16,247 nucleotides of DNA from Streptosporangiaceae bacterium (GCA_030043395.1 JASHXW010000576.1:1-16247), one strand, 5' to 3'. Positions 1 to 6,913 are shown, numbered from the stretch's first letter. The notes: a model not told the origin generated them from the letters alone. A program made the numbers and translations.

Positions 1-889
1 CCGCGGCGGCCCCTTCCGCGACCCGGCCGCGCATGCGGTGCGCCTCGGTCAGGAACCAGGCGCCAAGCCCGGCCGCGCAGGCACCGTAGAGCCATCCCGC
101 GTACGGCGTCAGCGCCAGCGTCGTCGCCACCATCACCCAGCTGTAGAAGACGATCTTGCGCGCCACCACCTGCGGGGTGGCCACGACCGGCAGCATCGGC
201 ACGCTGGCTGCCTTGTAGTCGTCCTTGAACTTCATCGCCAGCGCCCAGAAGTGCGGCGGCGTCCAGAAGAAGATCACGCCGAAGAGCACGATGGCTGGCC
301 ATGCCACCTTGCCGGTGACGGCGGCCCAGCCGACGAGCACGGGGAAGCATCCCGCCGCCCCGCCGATCACGATGTTCGACGCGGTGCGCCGCTTGAGGCC
401 GAGCGTGTACACGAAGACGTAGAACAGCAATGCCGCGTCGGCCAGCGCGGCGGCCAGCCAGTTGGCGAGCAGTCCCAGCAGCAACGTCGCCGCGATGCCG
501 AGGACTACTCCTGATGCCAGCGCCTCGGCGGGCTTGATGGCCGCCTGACCGCCGCCCTTGGCCACGAGCGGCCGACGGGAGGTACGGCGCATCACTGCGT
601 CGATGTCACGGTCGATGTAGCAGTTGATCGTGTTCGCGCTACCTGCCGCGAGCGCCCCGCCAACTAGCGTGACCGCCATGAGCCGGAGCGACGGCATGCC
701 GCGCTGCGCGAGGAACATCGTCGGCAGAGTCGTGACCAGCAGCAACTCGATGATCCGCGGCTTGGTCAACGCGAACAGCGATCGCGCCACCAAGCCGGCG
801 GAGCGGCTTGCCGCCAGCGGCGGGCCGACTCCGGCCGGAGCAGGCTGGGCCGACGTCGCGTCAGGCAGCGCGCTCACCGCCTGCGTCAC
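1..889 (-). CDS. ctaB: Protoheme IX farnesyltransferase (heme O synthase), C-terminus beyond window
   Basis: Integral membrane UbiA-family prenyltransferase that adds a farnesyl group to protoheme to give heme O, the precursor of the heme a used by the oxidase encoded just upstream. Seen: after a variable Ala/Pro-rich N-terminus of about 35 residues comes the typical [11 protein letters not shown] opening, then the Asp-rich motif N89-x3-D93-x3-D97 (NCYIDRDID) followed by RRTSRRPL, and later [10 protein letters not shown] and [13 protein letters not shown], all hallmarks of CtaB/CyoE. About 296 codons are present; the end lies left of base 1. The start is GTG at 889, chosen because GGAGGG lies 6 nt upstream (plus-strand 896-901) and because it overlaps the stop of the preceding small gene (GTGA), implying translational coupling. 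It is the last visible gene of the oxidase operon. Identification is firm; the start is good. Confidence 0.95.
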   Translation of the reverse strand, partial: MTQAVSALPDATSAQPAPAGVGPPLAASRSAGLVARSLFALTKPRIIELLLVTTLPTMFLAQRGMPSLRLMAVTLVGGALAAGSANTINCYIDRDIDAVMRRTSRRPLVAKGGGQAAIKPAEALASGVVLGIAATLLLGLLANWLAAALADAALLFYVFVYTLGLKRRTASNIVIGGAAGCFPVLVGWAAVTGKVAWPAIVLFGVIFFWTPPHFWALAMKFKDDYKAASVPMLPVVATPQVVARKIVFYSWVMVATTLALTPYAGWLYGACAAGLGAWFLTEAHRMRGRVAEGAAA

Positions 890-1200
890 GCGCCGCCCTC
901 CGCGGTTTCGTCGGGTTCGTGCTGCACCGTCTGCGTTGCATCCGCGTCGGAGGTCGCCGGCCCGGCCGTGCCTGCGCGCGGTGCTGCCGCGGCTGCCGAC
1001 CCGGACGCCGCTGCCATGCTCCCCCGGGCCCAGCGGCTTGACTCCATGGCGACGTGACCCGGCACGCTATGCGCGCTGAACAGGACCAAGTACAAGACGG
1101 TCGCGATGACGATGAACATCACCATCGGGAAGGCGAATGACAAGTTGTATCCGTGCGGCGTGTTATCAGGGGTTATAACCGCGAGAAGCGTTCCCTGCAC
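886..1200 (-). CDS. Small single-TM protein between coxC and ctaB, function unknown
   Basis: A 104-residue protein I do not recognise as a named family. Seen: a short N-terminus (NLSF at residues 19-22), one membrane segment at about residues 23-42 ([18 protein letters not shown]), then HSVPGH and a long Ala/Gly/Thr-rich, probably disordered tail with an acidic end. The GTG start at 1200 is well supported by AGGAGG 5 nt upstream. Its TGA overlaps the GTG of ctaB. Position inside the oxidase operon suggests an accessory or stabilising subunit of the oxidase or a heme-delivery helper; this is inference. It is not the four-TM actinobacterial subunit IV (CtaF), which it does not resemble. Coding status is supported by the ribosome site, the TM segment and the overlap. 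Confidence 0.75.
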   Translation of the reverse strand: MQGTLLAVITPDNTPHGYNLSFAFPMVMFIVIATVLYLVLFSAHSVPGHVAMESSRWARGSMAAASGSAAAAAPRAGTAGPATSDADATQTVQHEPDETAEGGA

Positions 1201-1205
1201 TGCTG

Positions 1206-1211
1206 CCTCCT
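1206..1211 (-). promoter_or_regulatory. Shine-Dalgarno site of the small single-TM gene
   Basis: AGGAGG on the minus strand, 5 nt before the GTG at 1200. It is a full consensus match and fixes the start of the small gene, which would otherwise be doubtful because it is short and begins with GTG. Confidence 0.75.
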
Positions 1212-1234
1212 GCTCCAGGTCACCGACTTGCTTG

Positions 1235-1273
1235 CTGGCCCGGCCCGGCTAGCGGGAGCGCGACCCGGGCCAG
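1235..1273 (-). repeat. GC-rich inverted repeat (hairpin) between coxC and the small gene
   Basis: CTGGCCCGG at 1235-1243 pairs perfectly with CCGGGCCAG at 1265-1273, a 9-bp stem. The 21-nt interval contains a second small stem, CCCG (1244-1247) with CGGG (1253-1256). It fills much of the only sizeable gap (1201-1291) in the oxidase operon. There is no T-run on either side, so a classical intrinsic terminator is not shown. In RNA it could be a partial terminator or a processing or stability hairpin that lowers expression of the small gene and ctaB relative to coxC. Confidence 0.55.
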
Positions 1274-1291
1274 CTTCGATCATGACACCAC

Positions 1292-1969
1292 TCAGTGGAC
1301 GAGGTAGAAGAGCACCCAGAAGACGATCGCCATGATCGCCAGGAAGTTCCAGAACAGCGTAAAGGAACTAAGGTTCGCCTGGAACCGCTGGACTGCGGTG
1401 GCCTCGTCGAATGTCGGCGGCTGCTCGACGAACGAGATGTCCGGGAACTGCCGGGCGCGCACGACCAAGATCTCCAGCCATATCATCGTCGCCAGGATCA
1501 GCGCGATCATGACCGGCTGCGTACCGACGAAGACGCTAGCGAAGCCCGCCCCTCCTGGGAGGAACGGCAGGGAGACCAGCTGGTAGATCTGCAGGCCGGC
1601 CGCGGCGAGGCCAAGCAGAAGTGCCAGGGCACCGGCCGCGACCCATGCGCTTTTCTTCCCGCCCTTGATCATCTGGAACCCGATCAGCTGCACGATCGCG
1701 CTCAGGACGACCAGGCCCATGATCGTCGCACCTTCCCACGCCTTCGGCGGAGTCAGTGTCGACGGGTACCACTCGCCGTAGGCGTTAACCGAGCGCAGGT
1801 AGAAGAAGGCGAACAGGAAGCCACCCAAGCCCGACAGCACGATTGCGGTCATTATCCGGGAGCCGGACCACGAGGCGTTCAGCGCGGCCTCGTGGTAGAA
1901 GGCCTCCTCTTCTTGCTCCCTGCTCAGGGCGGCAGGGCCGGACGCTGGCAGGTCAGCCATGTCAGCCAT
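1292..1969 (-). CDS. ctaE: Cytochrome c oxidase subunit III
   Basis: Membrane subunit of the aa3-type oxidase, 225 aa, which in this family supports proton uptake and stability of subunit I. Seen: a polar N-terminus, then about five membrane segments (roughly residues 40-58, 80-100, 108-128, 148-170, 202-224), the short five-helix form of subunit III, ending in the family-typical WVLFYLVH. The start at 1969 lies 3 nt past the TAG of subunit I; GGAGG sits 8 nt upstream inside the end of subunit I. A second in-frame ATG at 1960 would give a protein three residues shorter. Translation is probably coupled to subunit I. Assignment rests on helix pattern, C-terminus and operon position. Confidence 0.9.
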   Translation of the reverse strand: MADMADLPASGPAALSREQEEEAFYHEAALNASWSGSRIMTAIVLSGLGGFLFAFFYLRSVNAYGEWYPSTLTPPKAWEGATIMGLVVLSAIVQLIGFQMIKGGKKSAWVAAGALALLLGLAAAGLQIYQLVSLPFLPGGAGFASVFVGTQPVMIALILATMIWLEILVVRARQFPDISFVEQPPTFDEATAVQRFQANLSSFTLFWNFLAIMAIVFWVLFYLVH

Positions 1970-1972
1970 GTG

Positions 1973-3952
1973 CTATGCCTCCGCTCGAGTGGTTTCGGCA
2001 GCCGACACAGCCGCGGTCAGCACACCGACCGGCGGATTCAGGTCAGCGACTGGCGGGGCGTCCTTGACGCCGTATTCGTAAGGTCCGGACAGGACGACGG
2101 GCACCGCGTCGAAGTTGTGCAACGGCGGTGGCGAGGAGACCTGCCACTCAAGCCCGCGCGACCGCCACGGGTTGCCGGTCTCGCGCTGCCTTGCGACCAC
2201 CGTCGACCACACGAAGTTGATGACGAAGAGCAGGATGGAGAAGCCGAGTACGTAGGAGGAGATCGACACCCAGTCATTCAGCGTCTGCAAGTGCCGCGCG
2301 TACTCGAACACCCGCCTGGGCTGACCAAGCAGCCCGACCGCGAACAGCGGCATGAAGGTGCAGTTGAACGCGATGAACATCAGCCAGAAGTGCCAGTAGC
2401 CCAGCTTCTGGTTCAGCTTGATGCCCATCATCTTGGGCAGCCAGTAGTAGCAGCCAGCCATGAAGGCGAAGATCAGCCCGCCCATGATCGTATAGTGGAA
2501 GTGGGCCATGACGAAGAAGCTGCCATGCACGGTCACGTCAACGGGGACGTCGGACTGGAACACCCCTGTCACGCCGCCGATCAGGAAGTTGAAGAAGAAC
2601 GCCAGGCAGAACAGCATCGGCACGGTGAAGCGTATCTTCGCCTTCCATAGCGTTCCCATGCCGACGAGGAAGATGAAGCCCGTCGGAATCGAAATCAGCT
2701 CCGTAGTCAGCATGAACAGCGGCCGCATGTCCGGGTCGATTCCGCTCACGAACAGGTGGTGCTGCCAGACGAAGAAGCTGAGCAGGGTCACGCCGATCAT
2801 CCCGGCGGCCGCGACTTTGTAGCCGAACAACGGCTTACGGGTGAAGACCGGTAGTAGCTCCAGGACGATGCCGAACCCAGGCAGCGCCAGGATGTAGACC
2901 TCCGGGTGCCCGAAGAACCAGAACAGGTCCTGCCAGAGGTATGTGCTGCCGCCAAGCTGGTCAGTGAAGAACGCGGTCTGGACGGTGCGGTCAAGGAGCG
3001 TCATGAAACCGCCCGCGACCAAGATCGGTGCCGCTAGGCACATCATCACGGAGGTGGCGAGTATGCCCCACACGAACATCGGGAGCCGGCTCCAGCGCAT
3101 ACCTGGAGCGCGGTAGCAGATGACCGTTGTCAGGATGTTGAACCCCGCCAGGATCATCGAGATGCCCATCAGGCCGAACGCGAAGAAGTAGGAGTCAGCA
3201 CCTGCCGTGTCCTGGATGGACAGCGTCGGGTATCCGGTCCAGCCGAAGTTGAAGCCGCCGAGCGGGAGAGCGCCGAGCAGGATGATGAACGCGGCCGGGG
3301 TCAGCCAGAACGAGAGCGCCTCGATTCGCGGGAAGGCGACCCGCTTCGACCCGATCATCAGCGGGACCAGGTAGTTGCCGAACGGCCCCAGGATCACCGA
3401 GGTCATCAGCATCATCATCATCGTGCCGTGCTCGCCGACGATCTCGACGTAGGTCGCCGCACTGAAGACGTGATGCACCGGCGAGAGAAGCTCGGTCCTG
3501 ATGCCCATGGCGAGCAGGCCAGCCGTACAGAAGTAGATGATCATGCCGACCAGGTACTGGATCCCTACGACCTTGTGGTCCAGGGTGAACCGGAAGTACT
3601 TGGCCAGGCCGCCTTCAGCGGCTAGTTGCTCCTGGCTGGCAACCTGCTTGCCGCGCATCATCGCGAACAGGTCGTTGAAGACACCAAGCCCTATCAGCCA
3701 TCCGATCACCAAGAACAAGAAGCCGAGCACGATCGGGGTGTCGTTGGAGTCGGGAGAGCCGCCGCCGACGGCAGCCTGCGGGTAACCCCACGTGATCAGG
3801 TTCCCCAGCCAGTGGCCGAACGCATAACCGGCCACCGCGCCGATGATCCCGAAGTGCATACCCGGGCGGGCCCACCAGGCCCGCAGCTTCGCGGCGCCTT
3901 CTGGCGCGCCGCCTCCCGTCCCGGTCCTAGTCGGTTCTGTCTCAATGGCCAT
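1973..3952 (-). CDS. ctaD: Cytochrome c oxidase subunit I (heme-copper oxidase, non-canonical proton channels)
   Basis: Catalytic subunit that reduces O2 to water at heme a3/CuB. It is 659 aa, longer than usual actinobacterial CtaD (about 560-580 aa from memory), because of an N-terminal region of about 120 residues with two extra membrane segments (about 35-53 and 74-92). Seen: low-spin heme ligands H175 (EHGT) and H486; heme a3 ligand H484 (MAHFHYT); CuB ligands H349 (GHPEVY), H398 and H399 (WQHHLF); cross-link Tyr353; and Glu351 of the A1-type GHPEV motif. Aligned by eye with Rhodobacter sphaeroides, K-channel K362 is Ile427 (SIPTGFIF) and S299 is Leu364; D-channel D132 is Arg204 (IGSKRVAFPR) and N139 is Glu211. 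The C-terminal SSPPPLHNFDAVP is typical of actinobacterial CtaD. ATG 3952 is preferred to TTG 3955 because GAGGTGA is 4 nt upstream of the ATG and only 1 nt from the TTG. Function as a heme-copper oxidase is certain; pumping is uncertain. Confidence 0.95.
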   Translation of the reverse strand: MAIETEPTRTGTGGGAPEGAAKLRAWWARPGMHFGIIGAVAGYAFGHWLGNLITWGYPQAAVGGGSPDSNDTPIVLGFLFLVIGWLIGLGVFNDLFAMMRGKQVASQEQLAAEGGLAKYFRFTLDHKVVGIQYLVGMIIYFCTAGLLAMGIRTELLSPVHHVFSAATYVEIVGEHGTMMMMLMTSVILGPFGNYLVPLMIGSKRVAFPRIEALSFWLTPAAFIILLGALPLGGFNFGWTGYPTLSIQDTAGADSYFFAFGLMGISMILAGFNILTTVICYRAPGMRWSRLPMFVWGILATSVMMCLAAPILVAGGFMTLLDRTVQTAFFTDQLGGSTYLWQDLFWFFGHPEVYILALPGFGIVLELLPVFTRKPLFGYKVAAAGMIGVTLLSFFVWQHHLFVSGIDPDMRPLFMLTTELISIPTGFIFLVGMGTLWKAKIRFTVPMLFCLAFFFNFLIGGVTGVFQSDVPVDVTVHGSFFVMAHFHYTIMGGLIFAFMAGCYYWLPKMMGIKLNQKLGYWHFWLMFIAFNCTFMPLFAVGLLGQPRRVFEYARHLQTLNDWVSISSYVLGFSILLFVINFVWSTVVARQRETGNPWRSRGLEWQVSSPPPLHNFDAVPVVLSGPYEYGVKDAPPVADLNPPVGVLTAAVSAAETTRAEA

Positions 3953-3956
3953 CAAG

Positions 3957-3963
3957 TCACCTC
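3957..3963 (-). promoter_or_regulatory. Shine-Dalgarno site deciding the ctaD start
   Basis: GAGGTGA on the minus strand ends 4 nt before ATG 3952. An in-frame TTG at 3955 would be almost in contact with it, so the ATG is the likelier start. Confidence 0.6.
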
Positions 3964-4009
3964 ATCACATCAACGGACGCTGGGGCACGCATTGCCTGGC
4001 TCAGATGCG

Positions 4010-5011
4010 TCATGGCTGCGACGGATCCTGCGCCGGGTAGTAAGCGCCGCCGGCCGAGGTCAGACCGAGTTTCACCATGACGGGCCCGGAGCACGCCTGC
4101 TTGATTACCGTCGGGTTATAAGTGTTGGCGTAGGGCACGCACTTATTGAGGATCTTGGTGATGTCCGCGAACTGCGTGCTGGTCGCCGAGACCCAGCTCT
4201 GGAATCGCGGCAGTGAAACGACCTTGCCGTAGTCGAACATCGCACCGTGCCACAGCCCGCACAGCTCAGCGCACCGAACCGTGAAACCTCCGAGATGCTG
4301 GGTCTTCGTGAAGGCGATGTTGTTCACTCCGGGGTTGGCGTCCGATTTCACTCCGAGCTGGTATGCCCAGAAGCTGTGGATTACGTCGAGCGACGTGACG
4401 TTGAATTGAACCCACTGCCCGTCAGGCAGCACGAGGTTCGGCGTCTCGAACCCTCCGAACTGCGGATACCGGTAGGTGAATTTCCACTGTTGTGCTATCA
4501 CCTGGACGACTAGCACCTGACCGGGTGACCATGCGGCCTTCTGCTCCGCCACGGTAAGCCGGGCGCCCGCCGGGTGCCAGATGGGCGACGGCCCCTCGCC
4601 GCCGCCGGCGCCGTCCGAATTGATGAGCTGGTAAGTGCCGAAGCCGAATAGCCAAAGCACGATCACGGTCGAGACCGTGATCCAGGTGACCTGGACCCTG
4701 GAGTTGCCGTGGATCGCTGGTCCGTCCTCGTCGCTCCCCGGCCGCTGCCGCCAGACGACCATGGAATATCCGAAGAACACCAGTACCATCGCGAGCACGG
4801 GCACGGCCGTGACAGTCAGCACGTTGATGTCGAACTGCTGTCCTTGGGCGGCCGAGCCCAGCTTGCCTGGCGGCACGTCCGGCCCTAGGACGAACCAGTA
4901 GAGCAAGTCGGCAGCCAGAGCGACGACCAGCCAGATGAGGAAGATCCTCAGACCATGGTTAGGCTCGCGTTCAGCTCCCCCGGTGGCCTGCGCCTCATTC
5001 TCGCCGGCCAT
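4010..5011 (-). CDS. ctaC: Cytochrome c oxidase subunit II with complete CuA site
   Basis: Accepts electrons from cytochrome c (or a bc1-associated cytochrome) at the binuclear CuA centre and passes them to heme a. It has 333 aa. Seen: three membrane segments (about 22-43, 62-87, 108-130), one more than the usual two-helix hairpin; then a cupredoxin domain with QQWKFTYRYP (electron-entry Trp176) and the full CuA set H212 (VIHSFW), C247, E249, C251, H255 and M258 (CAELCGLWHGAM). No CxxCH heme-c motif, so it is not a caa3 fusion. A C-terminal extension of about 60 residues carries two more cysteines, C291 and C307. The ATG at 5011 shares one base with the upstream stop (TGATG), and GGAGGTGA lies 7 nt upstream. 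The open frame continues upstream to 5299 but that part overlaps the preceding gene and is not coding. Confidence 0.95.
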   Translation of the reverse strand: MAGENEAQATGGAEREPNHGLRIFLIWLVVALAADLLYWFVLGPDVPPGKLGSAAQGQQFDINVLTVTAVPVLAMVLVFFGYSMVVWRQRPGSDEDGPAIHGNSRVQVTWITVSTVIVLWLFGFGTYQLINSDGAGGGEGPSPIWHPAGARLTVAEQKAAWSPGQVLVVQVIAQQWKFTYRYPQFGGFETPNLVLPDGQWVQFNVTSLDVIHSFWAYQLGVKSDANPGVNNIAFTKTQHLGGFTVRCAELCGLWHGAMFDYGKVVSLPRFQSWVSATSTQFADITKILNKCVPYANTYNPTVIKQACSGPVMVKLGLTSAGGAYYPAQDPSQP

Positions 5012-5694
5012 CAGGCACTCACCTCCATGTCGCCGGTCATATACCCAATTGTCTGCATCGGTCCGCCGAACCCGGTCAGGAAGCCACCGCCGCAGGGAAC
5101 CCGGCATTGCCACATGTAACTGCCCGGCGTGCTCGGCGCCTTGAAGCTGAACTTCATCGTGGCGTGCGGGCTGCTCGGCGTGCATGGCGACGTCGAGCAA
5201 AGGTTGTTGTTCTCGGCTACGGTCGTCGGCGAACCCATCGGCGCGTTCAGCCCGATGCCCGGGATCGAGAACGTATGGCCGATGGAGCAGTCGTACCACC
5301 CATTGAGCGTGCTCACCCGCTTGCCGTTGATGTACTCGAAGTTACCGATCGTTCCGGTGACCTGACCGAAGAAGGGATTGCGCGGCGGCGTGCACCCGTC
5401 GAATCCGTAGATAGTCATATGAACCGTGGCGCCAGCCGGGACCGAGAACAAGGTGGTGTGGACCCACTTCTTCGTAGTCGGATCCTGGATGAAGTAGGAA
5501 ACCCAATCCGGACGGTTAGAAACTGTCGTCTGCGGGGCTTCTTGCATGACGAGGTAGACCTGGTTACCCGGTGACGTGGTGGCGGTAATCACTGGCGGAC
5601 TTGCCAGGAAGAAATGGACGACCACGAAGACCGCGACACCGACCACGAGGAGGAACGCCACGACGAGCGTTCCCACGCGGACCGGTAGGGACAT
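5011..5694 (-). CDS. Membrane-anchored CuA/cupredoxin-like protein, first gene of the oxidase operon
   Basis: A 227-aa protein with one N-terminal membrane segment (about residues 8-30) and an extracytoplasmic domain that looks like a second, incomplete CuA/cupredoxin domain. Seen: GHTFSIP (H140), then YMWQCRVPCGGGF with C197-x3-C201 and M213 in GGPM. A canonical CuA loop reads C-x3-C-x3-H-x2-M; here the His position is Phe205 and the Met is displaced by a Gly-rich insert. Further cysteines are C101, C136, C166 and C170, so disulfides are likely. The start is supported by GAGGTGGT 5 nt upstream of ATG 5694. The stop overlaps the ctaC start. Possible roles: extra electron-transfer or copper-delivery subunit, or a structural subunit that has lost metal. 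Function is inference; no family name is recognised. Confidence 0.8.
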   Translation of the reverse strand: MSLPVRVGTLVVAFLLVVGVAVFVVVHFFLASPPVITATTSPGNQVYLVMQEAPQTTVSNRPDWVSYFIQDPTTKKWVHTTLFSVPAGATVHMTIYGFDGCTPPRNPFFGQVTGTIGNFEYINGKRVSTLNGWYDCSIGHTFSIPGIGLNAPMGSPTTVAENNNLCSTSPCTPSSPHATMKFSFKAPSTPGSYMWQCRVPCGGGFLTGFGGPMQTIGYMTGDMEVSA

Positions 5695-5790
5695 CAGTCA
5701 CCACCTCGCTTCTTCGGACGCGCTGCGCCCACGACTCGGTCCGGCGCCTGCGGTGAGAACTGTAGCGCCGGATAGCAAACGACTGCACCG

Positions 5791-5820
5791 ATAGTGCGAC
5801 GGCTGCCACTCAGGGGGCAA
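5791..5820 (-). promoter_or_regulatory. Candidate promoter of the oxidase operon
   Basis: On the minus strand TTGCCC (5820-5815) is followed after 18 bp by CACTAT (5796-5791), a partial match to a sigma-70-type promoter that keeps the conserved A and final T of the -10. Transcription would begin near 5784, giving a leader of about 90 nt. The match is weak; TACAGT at 5764-5759 is an alternative -10 without a good -35. Confidence 0.3.
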
Positions 5821-5832
5821 TACCTAGGAACC

Positions 5833-5857
5833 CGGATGACGAAACTGTCATCATCCG
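5833..5857. repeat. Inverted repeat, possible operator upstream of the oxidase operon
   Basis: CGGATGA (5833-5839) and TCATCCG (5851-5857) form a 7-bp perfect inverted repeat; an alternative register pairs GATGAC (5835-5840) with GTCATC (5847-5852). Its centre is about 61 bp upstream of the start site inferred from the candidate oxidase promoter, a common activator position. The regulatory role is inference. Confidence 0.4.
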
Positions 5858-5983
5858 CAACACGGATCACTGGTGGCCTCGTCCGCTTTGCGGCCTGGTC
5901 ACACGCGCTCTGACCTGGGAGAATACGTAGTTAAGAACTTTCAGCTATCCCTAGCTTATCCGCCCAGTTCATCCGGTATGGAC

Positions 5984-5989
5984 TATTAT
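5984..5989 (+). promoter_or_regulatory. -10-like hexamer TATTAT
   Basis: TATTAT matches TANNNT well and stands out in this GC-rich DNA, but no -35 match is seen at normal spacing. It could start a leader of about 170 nt for the response regulator, or a leaderless message beginning at the ATG at 5995. Confidence 0.3.
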
Positions 5990-5996
5990 GGGCCAT

Positions 5997-6016
5997 GCGG
6001 AGGGGGCCGCGGAGGG
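5997..6016. repeat. Direct repeat GCGGAGGG, 12-bp period
   Basis: GCGGAGGG occurs at 5997-6004 and again at 6009-6016, exactly 12 bp apart, in the divergent control region. OmpR-family regulators usually bind direct repeats about one helical turn apart, so this is a candidate site; chance G-richness is the alternative. Confidence 0.35.
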
Positions 6017-6163
6017 CGGTGCTACAGGGCATGAACCTTATACGCCATTTAGGATCTTTAGTCTTGACTTGAGGCTGCTGCAGGAGTAGACCCGTAGCCG
6101 TAGGTTCTTGAGCCAGTCGCAAAGACGGGCCTTCCGCTACCTTGGCCGTTAAGCCGATGAGCG

Positions 6164-6913
6164 ATGATCGAAGGCGTGATGACCGCCACTAGCGAGGATT
6201 ACCGGCGTGCCAACCACCGGCCTGCCGGTCCTGGCCAAGCGCTGCCCGACGCCGCGTCGCCCAGGATCCTGATCGTCGACGACGAGCCGCAGATCAGCGA
6301 CTTCGTCAGCCGGGCGCTTGTCAGGGCCGGCTATCAGGTGGATGCGACGAGCAATGCGGCTGACGGCGTCAGGCGCGCCGCGGCCGGCGCGTACAGCCTG
6401 GTGATACTCGACCTGTTCATGCCAGACCTCGACGGCCGCGCCGCGCTCTCCCAGATCCTGCAGGTCGATCCGGGCCAGTCCGTGCTGGTGCTCTCGTGCA
6501 ATACCGACGCGGGCACCAAGGTCGAGTGCCTGGATCTCGGCGCCAAGGACTACCTGACCAAGCCCTTCTCGCTGGCCGAGCTAGTCGCGCGCGTCAGGGC
6601 CCGCCTGCGCGAGAACACCGTGCGCAGTGAAGTGCTCCAGGTCGGCGAGCTCAGCCTCGATGCTAGGCACCTGGTGGCCGACAGCGGCTCCGGGCCCGTG
6701 GCCCTGACACGCCTGGAGTTCTTGTGCTTGCGCGTGCTGATGGAGCGCCACGGTGATTCGGTGCCCAAAAGCGAGCTTCTCGCTTCGGTCTGGGGCATCG
6801 ACTTCGACCCAGGCTCCAACATTGTCGACGTCTGCATCAGGCGGCTCAGGGCCAAGCTTGGCTTCGCCCTGATAGAGACGGTGCGTGGTGAGGGCTACCG
6901 ACTCGCTTCCTGA
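6164..6913 (+). CDS. OmpR/PhoB-family response regulator
   Basis: DNA-binding response regulator, 249 aa from ATG 6164. Seen: a receiver domain (about residues 34-147) with acidic pair D39/D40 (ILIVDDEP), phospho-acceptor D83 (VILDLFMPDLDG), switch residue S111 and K133 (YLTKPF); then a winged-helix domain (about 155-249) with LTRLEFLCLRVL, SNIVDVCIRRLRAKLG and ETVRGEGYRLAS. The partner kinase gene overlaps its 3' end. It is divergent from the oxidase operon and co-directed with SCO and CtaG genes, so control of oxidase and copper-site assembly is a reasonable inference. The start is uncertain: ATG 6164 has no clear ribosome site, whereas in-frame ATG 6179 has GAAGG 4 nt upstream, removing five residues. 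TACCTT at 6138-6143 could be a -10. Confidence 0.93.
   Translation: MIEGVMTATSEDYRRANHRPAGPGQALPDAASPRILIVDDEPQISDFVSRALVRAGYQVDATSNAADGVRRAAAGAYSLVILDLFMPDLDGRAALSQILQVDPGQSVLVLSCNTDAGTKVECLDLGAKDYLTKPFSLAELVARVRARLRENTVRSEVLQVGELSLDARHLVADSGSGPVALTRLEFLCLRVLMERHGDSVPKSELLASVWGIDFDPGSNIVDVCIRRLRAKLGFALIETVRGEGYRLAS

Larger units (their letters stand above)
5695..6163. other. Divergent intergenic control region (469 bp)
   Basis: No convincing gene lies between the oxidase operon (minus) and the two-component operon (plus). It is visibly richer in A/T than the flanking genes. It holds an inverted repeat (5833-5857), a perfect 8-bp direct repeat (5997-6016), an imperfect AGCTATCC / AGCTTATCC pair (5943-5961), and several -10-like hexamers described separately. 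Both operons must be transcribed from here, so it is the natural binding site for the adjacent response regulator. Confidence 0.7.

Noticed and set aside
1295..2650. Long plus-strand open frame (451 codons) opposite subunits III and I
   Set aside because: It is antisense to two strongly recognised genes, is rich in Arg/His/Glu/Gln as expected of a GC-rich shadow frame, and has no domain or ribosome site.
5012..5299. Upstream extension of the subunit II frame
   Set aside because: It overlaps the 227-aa gene in another frame, is not hydrophobic or conserved-looking, and a strong ribosome site precedes ATG 5011.
6064..6092. TTGACT with TAGACC 17 bp downstream as the two-component operon promoter
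   Set aside because: The -35 match is good but the -10 lacks the essential final T; TACCTT at 6138 and TATTAT at 5984 are at least as plausible, so no single promoter is claimed.
5931..6122. 63-codon minus-strand open frame in the divergent control region
   Set aside because: No ribosome site, no membrane or domain feature; it lies where promoters and operators are expected.
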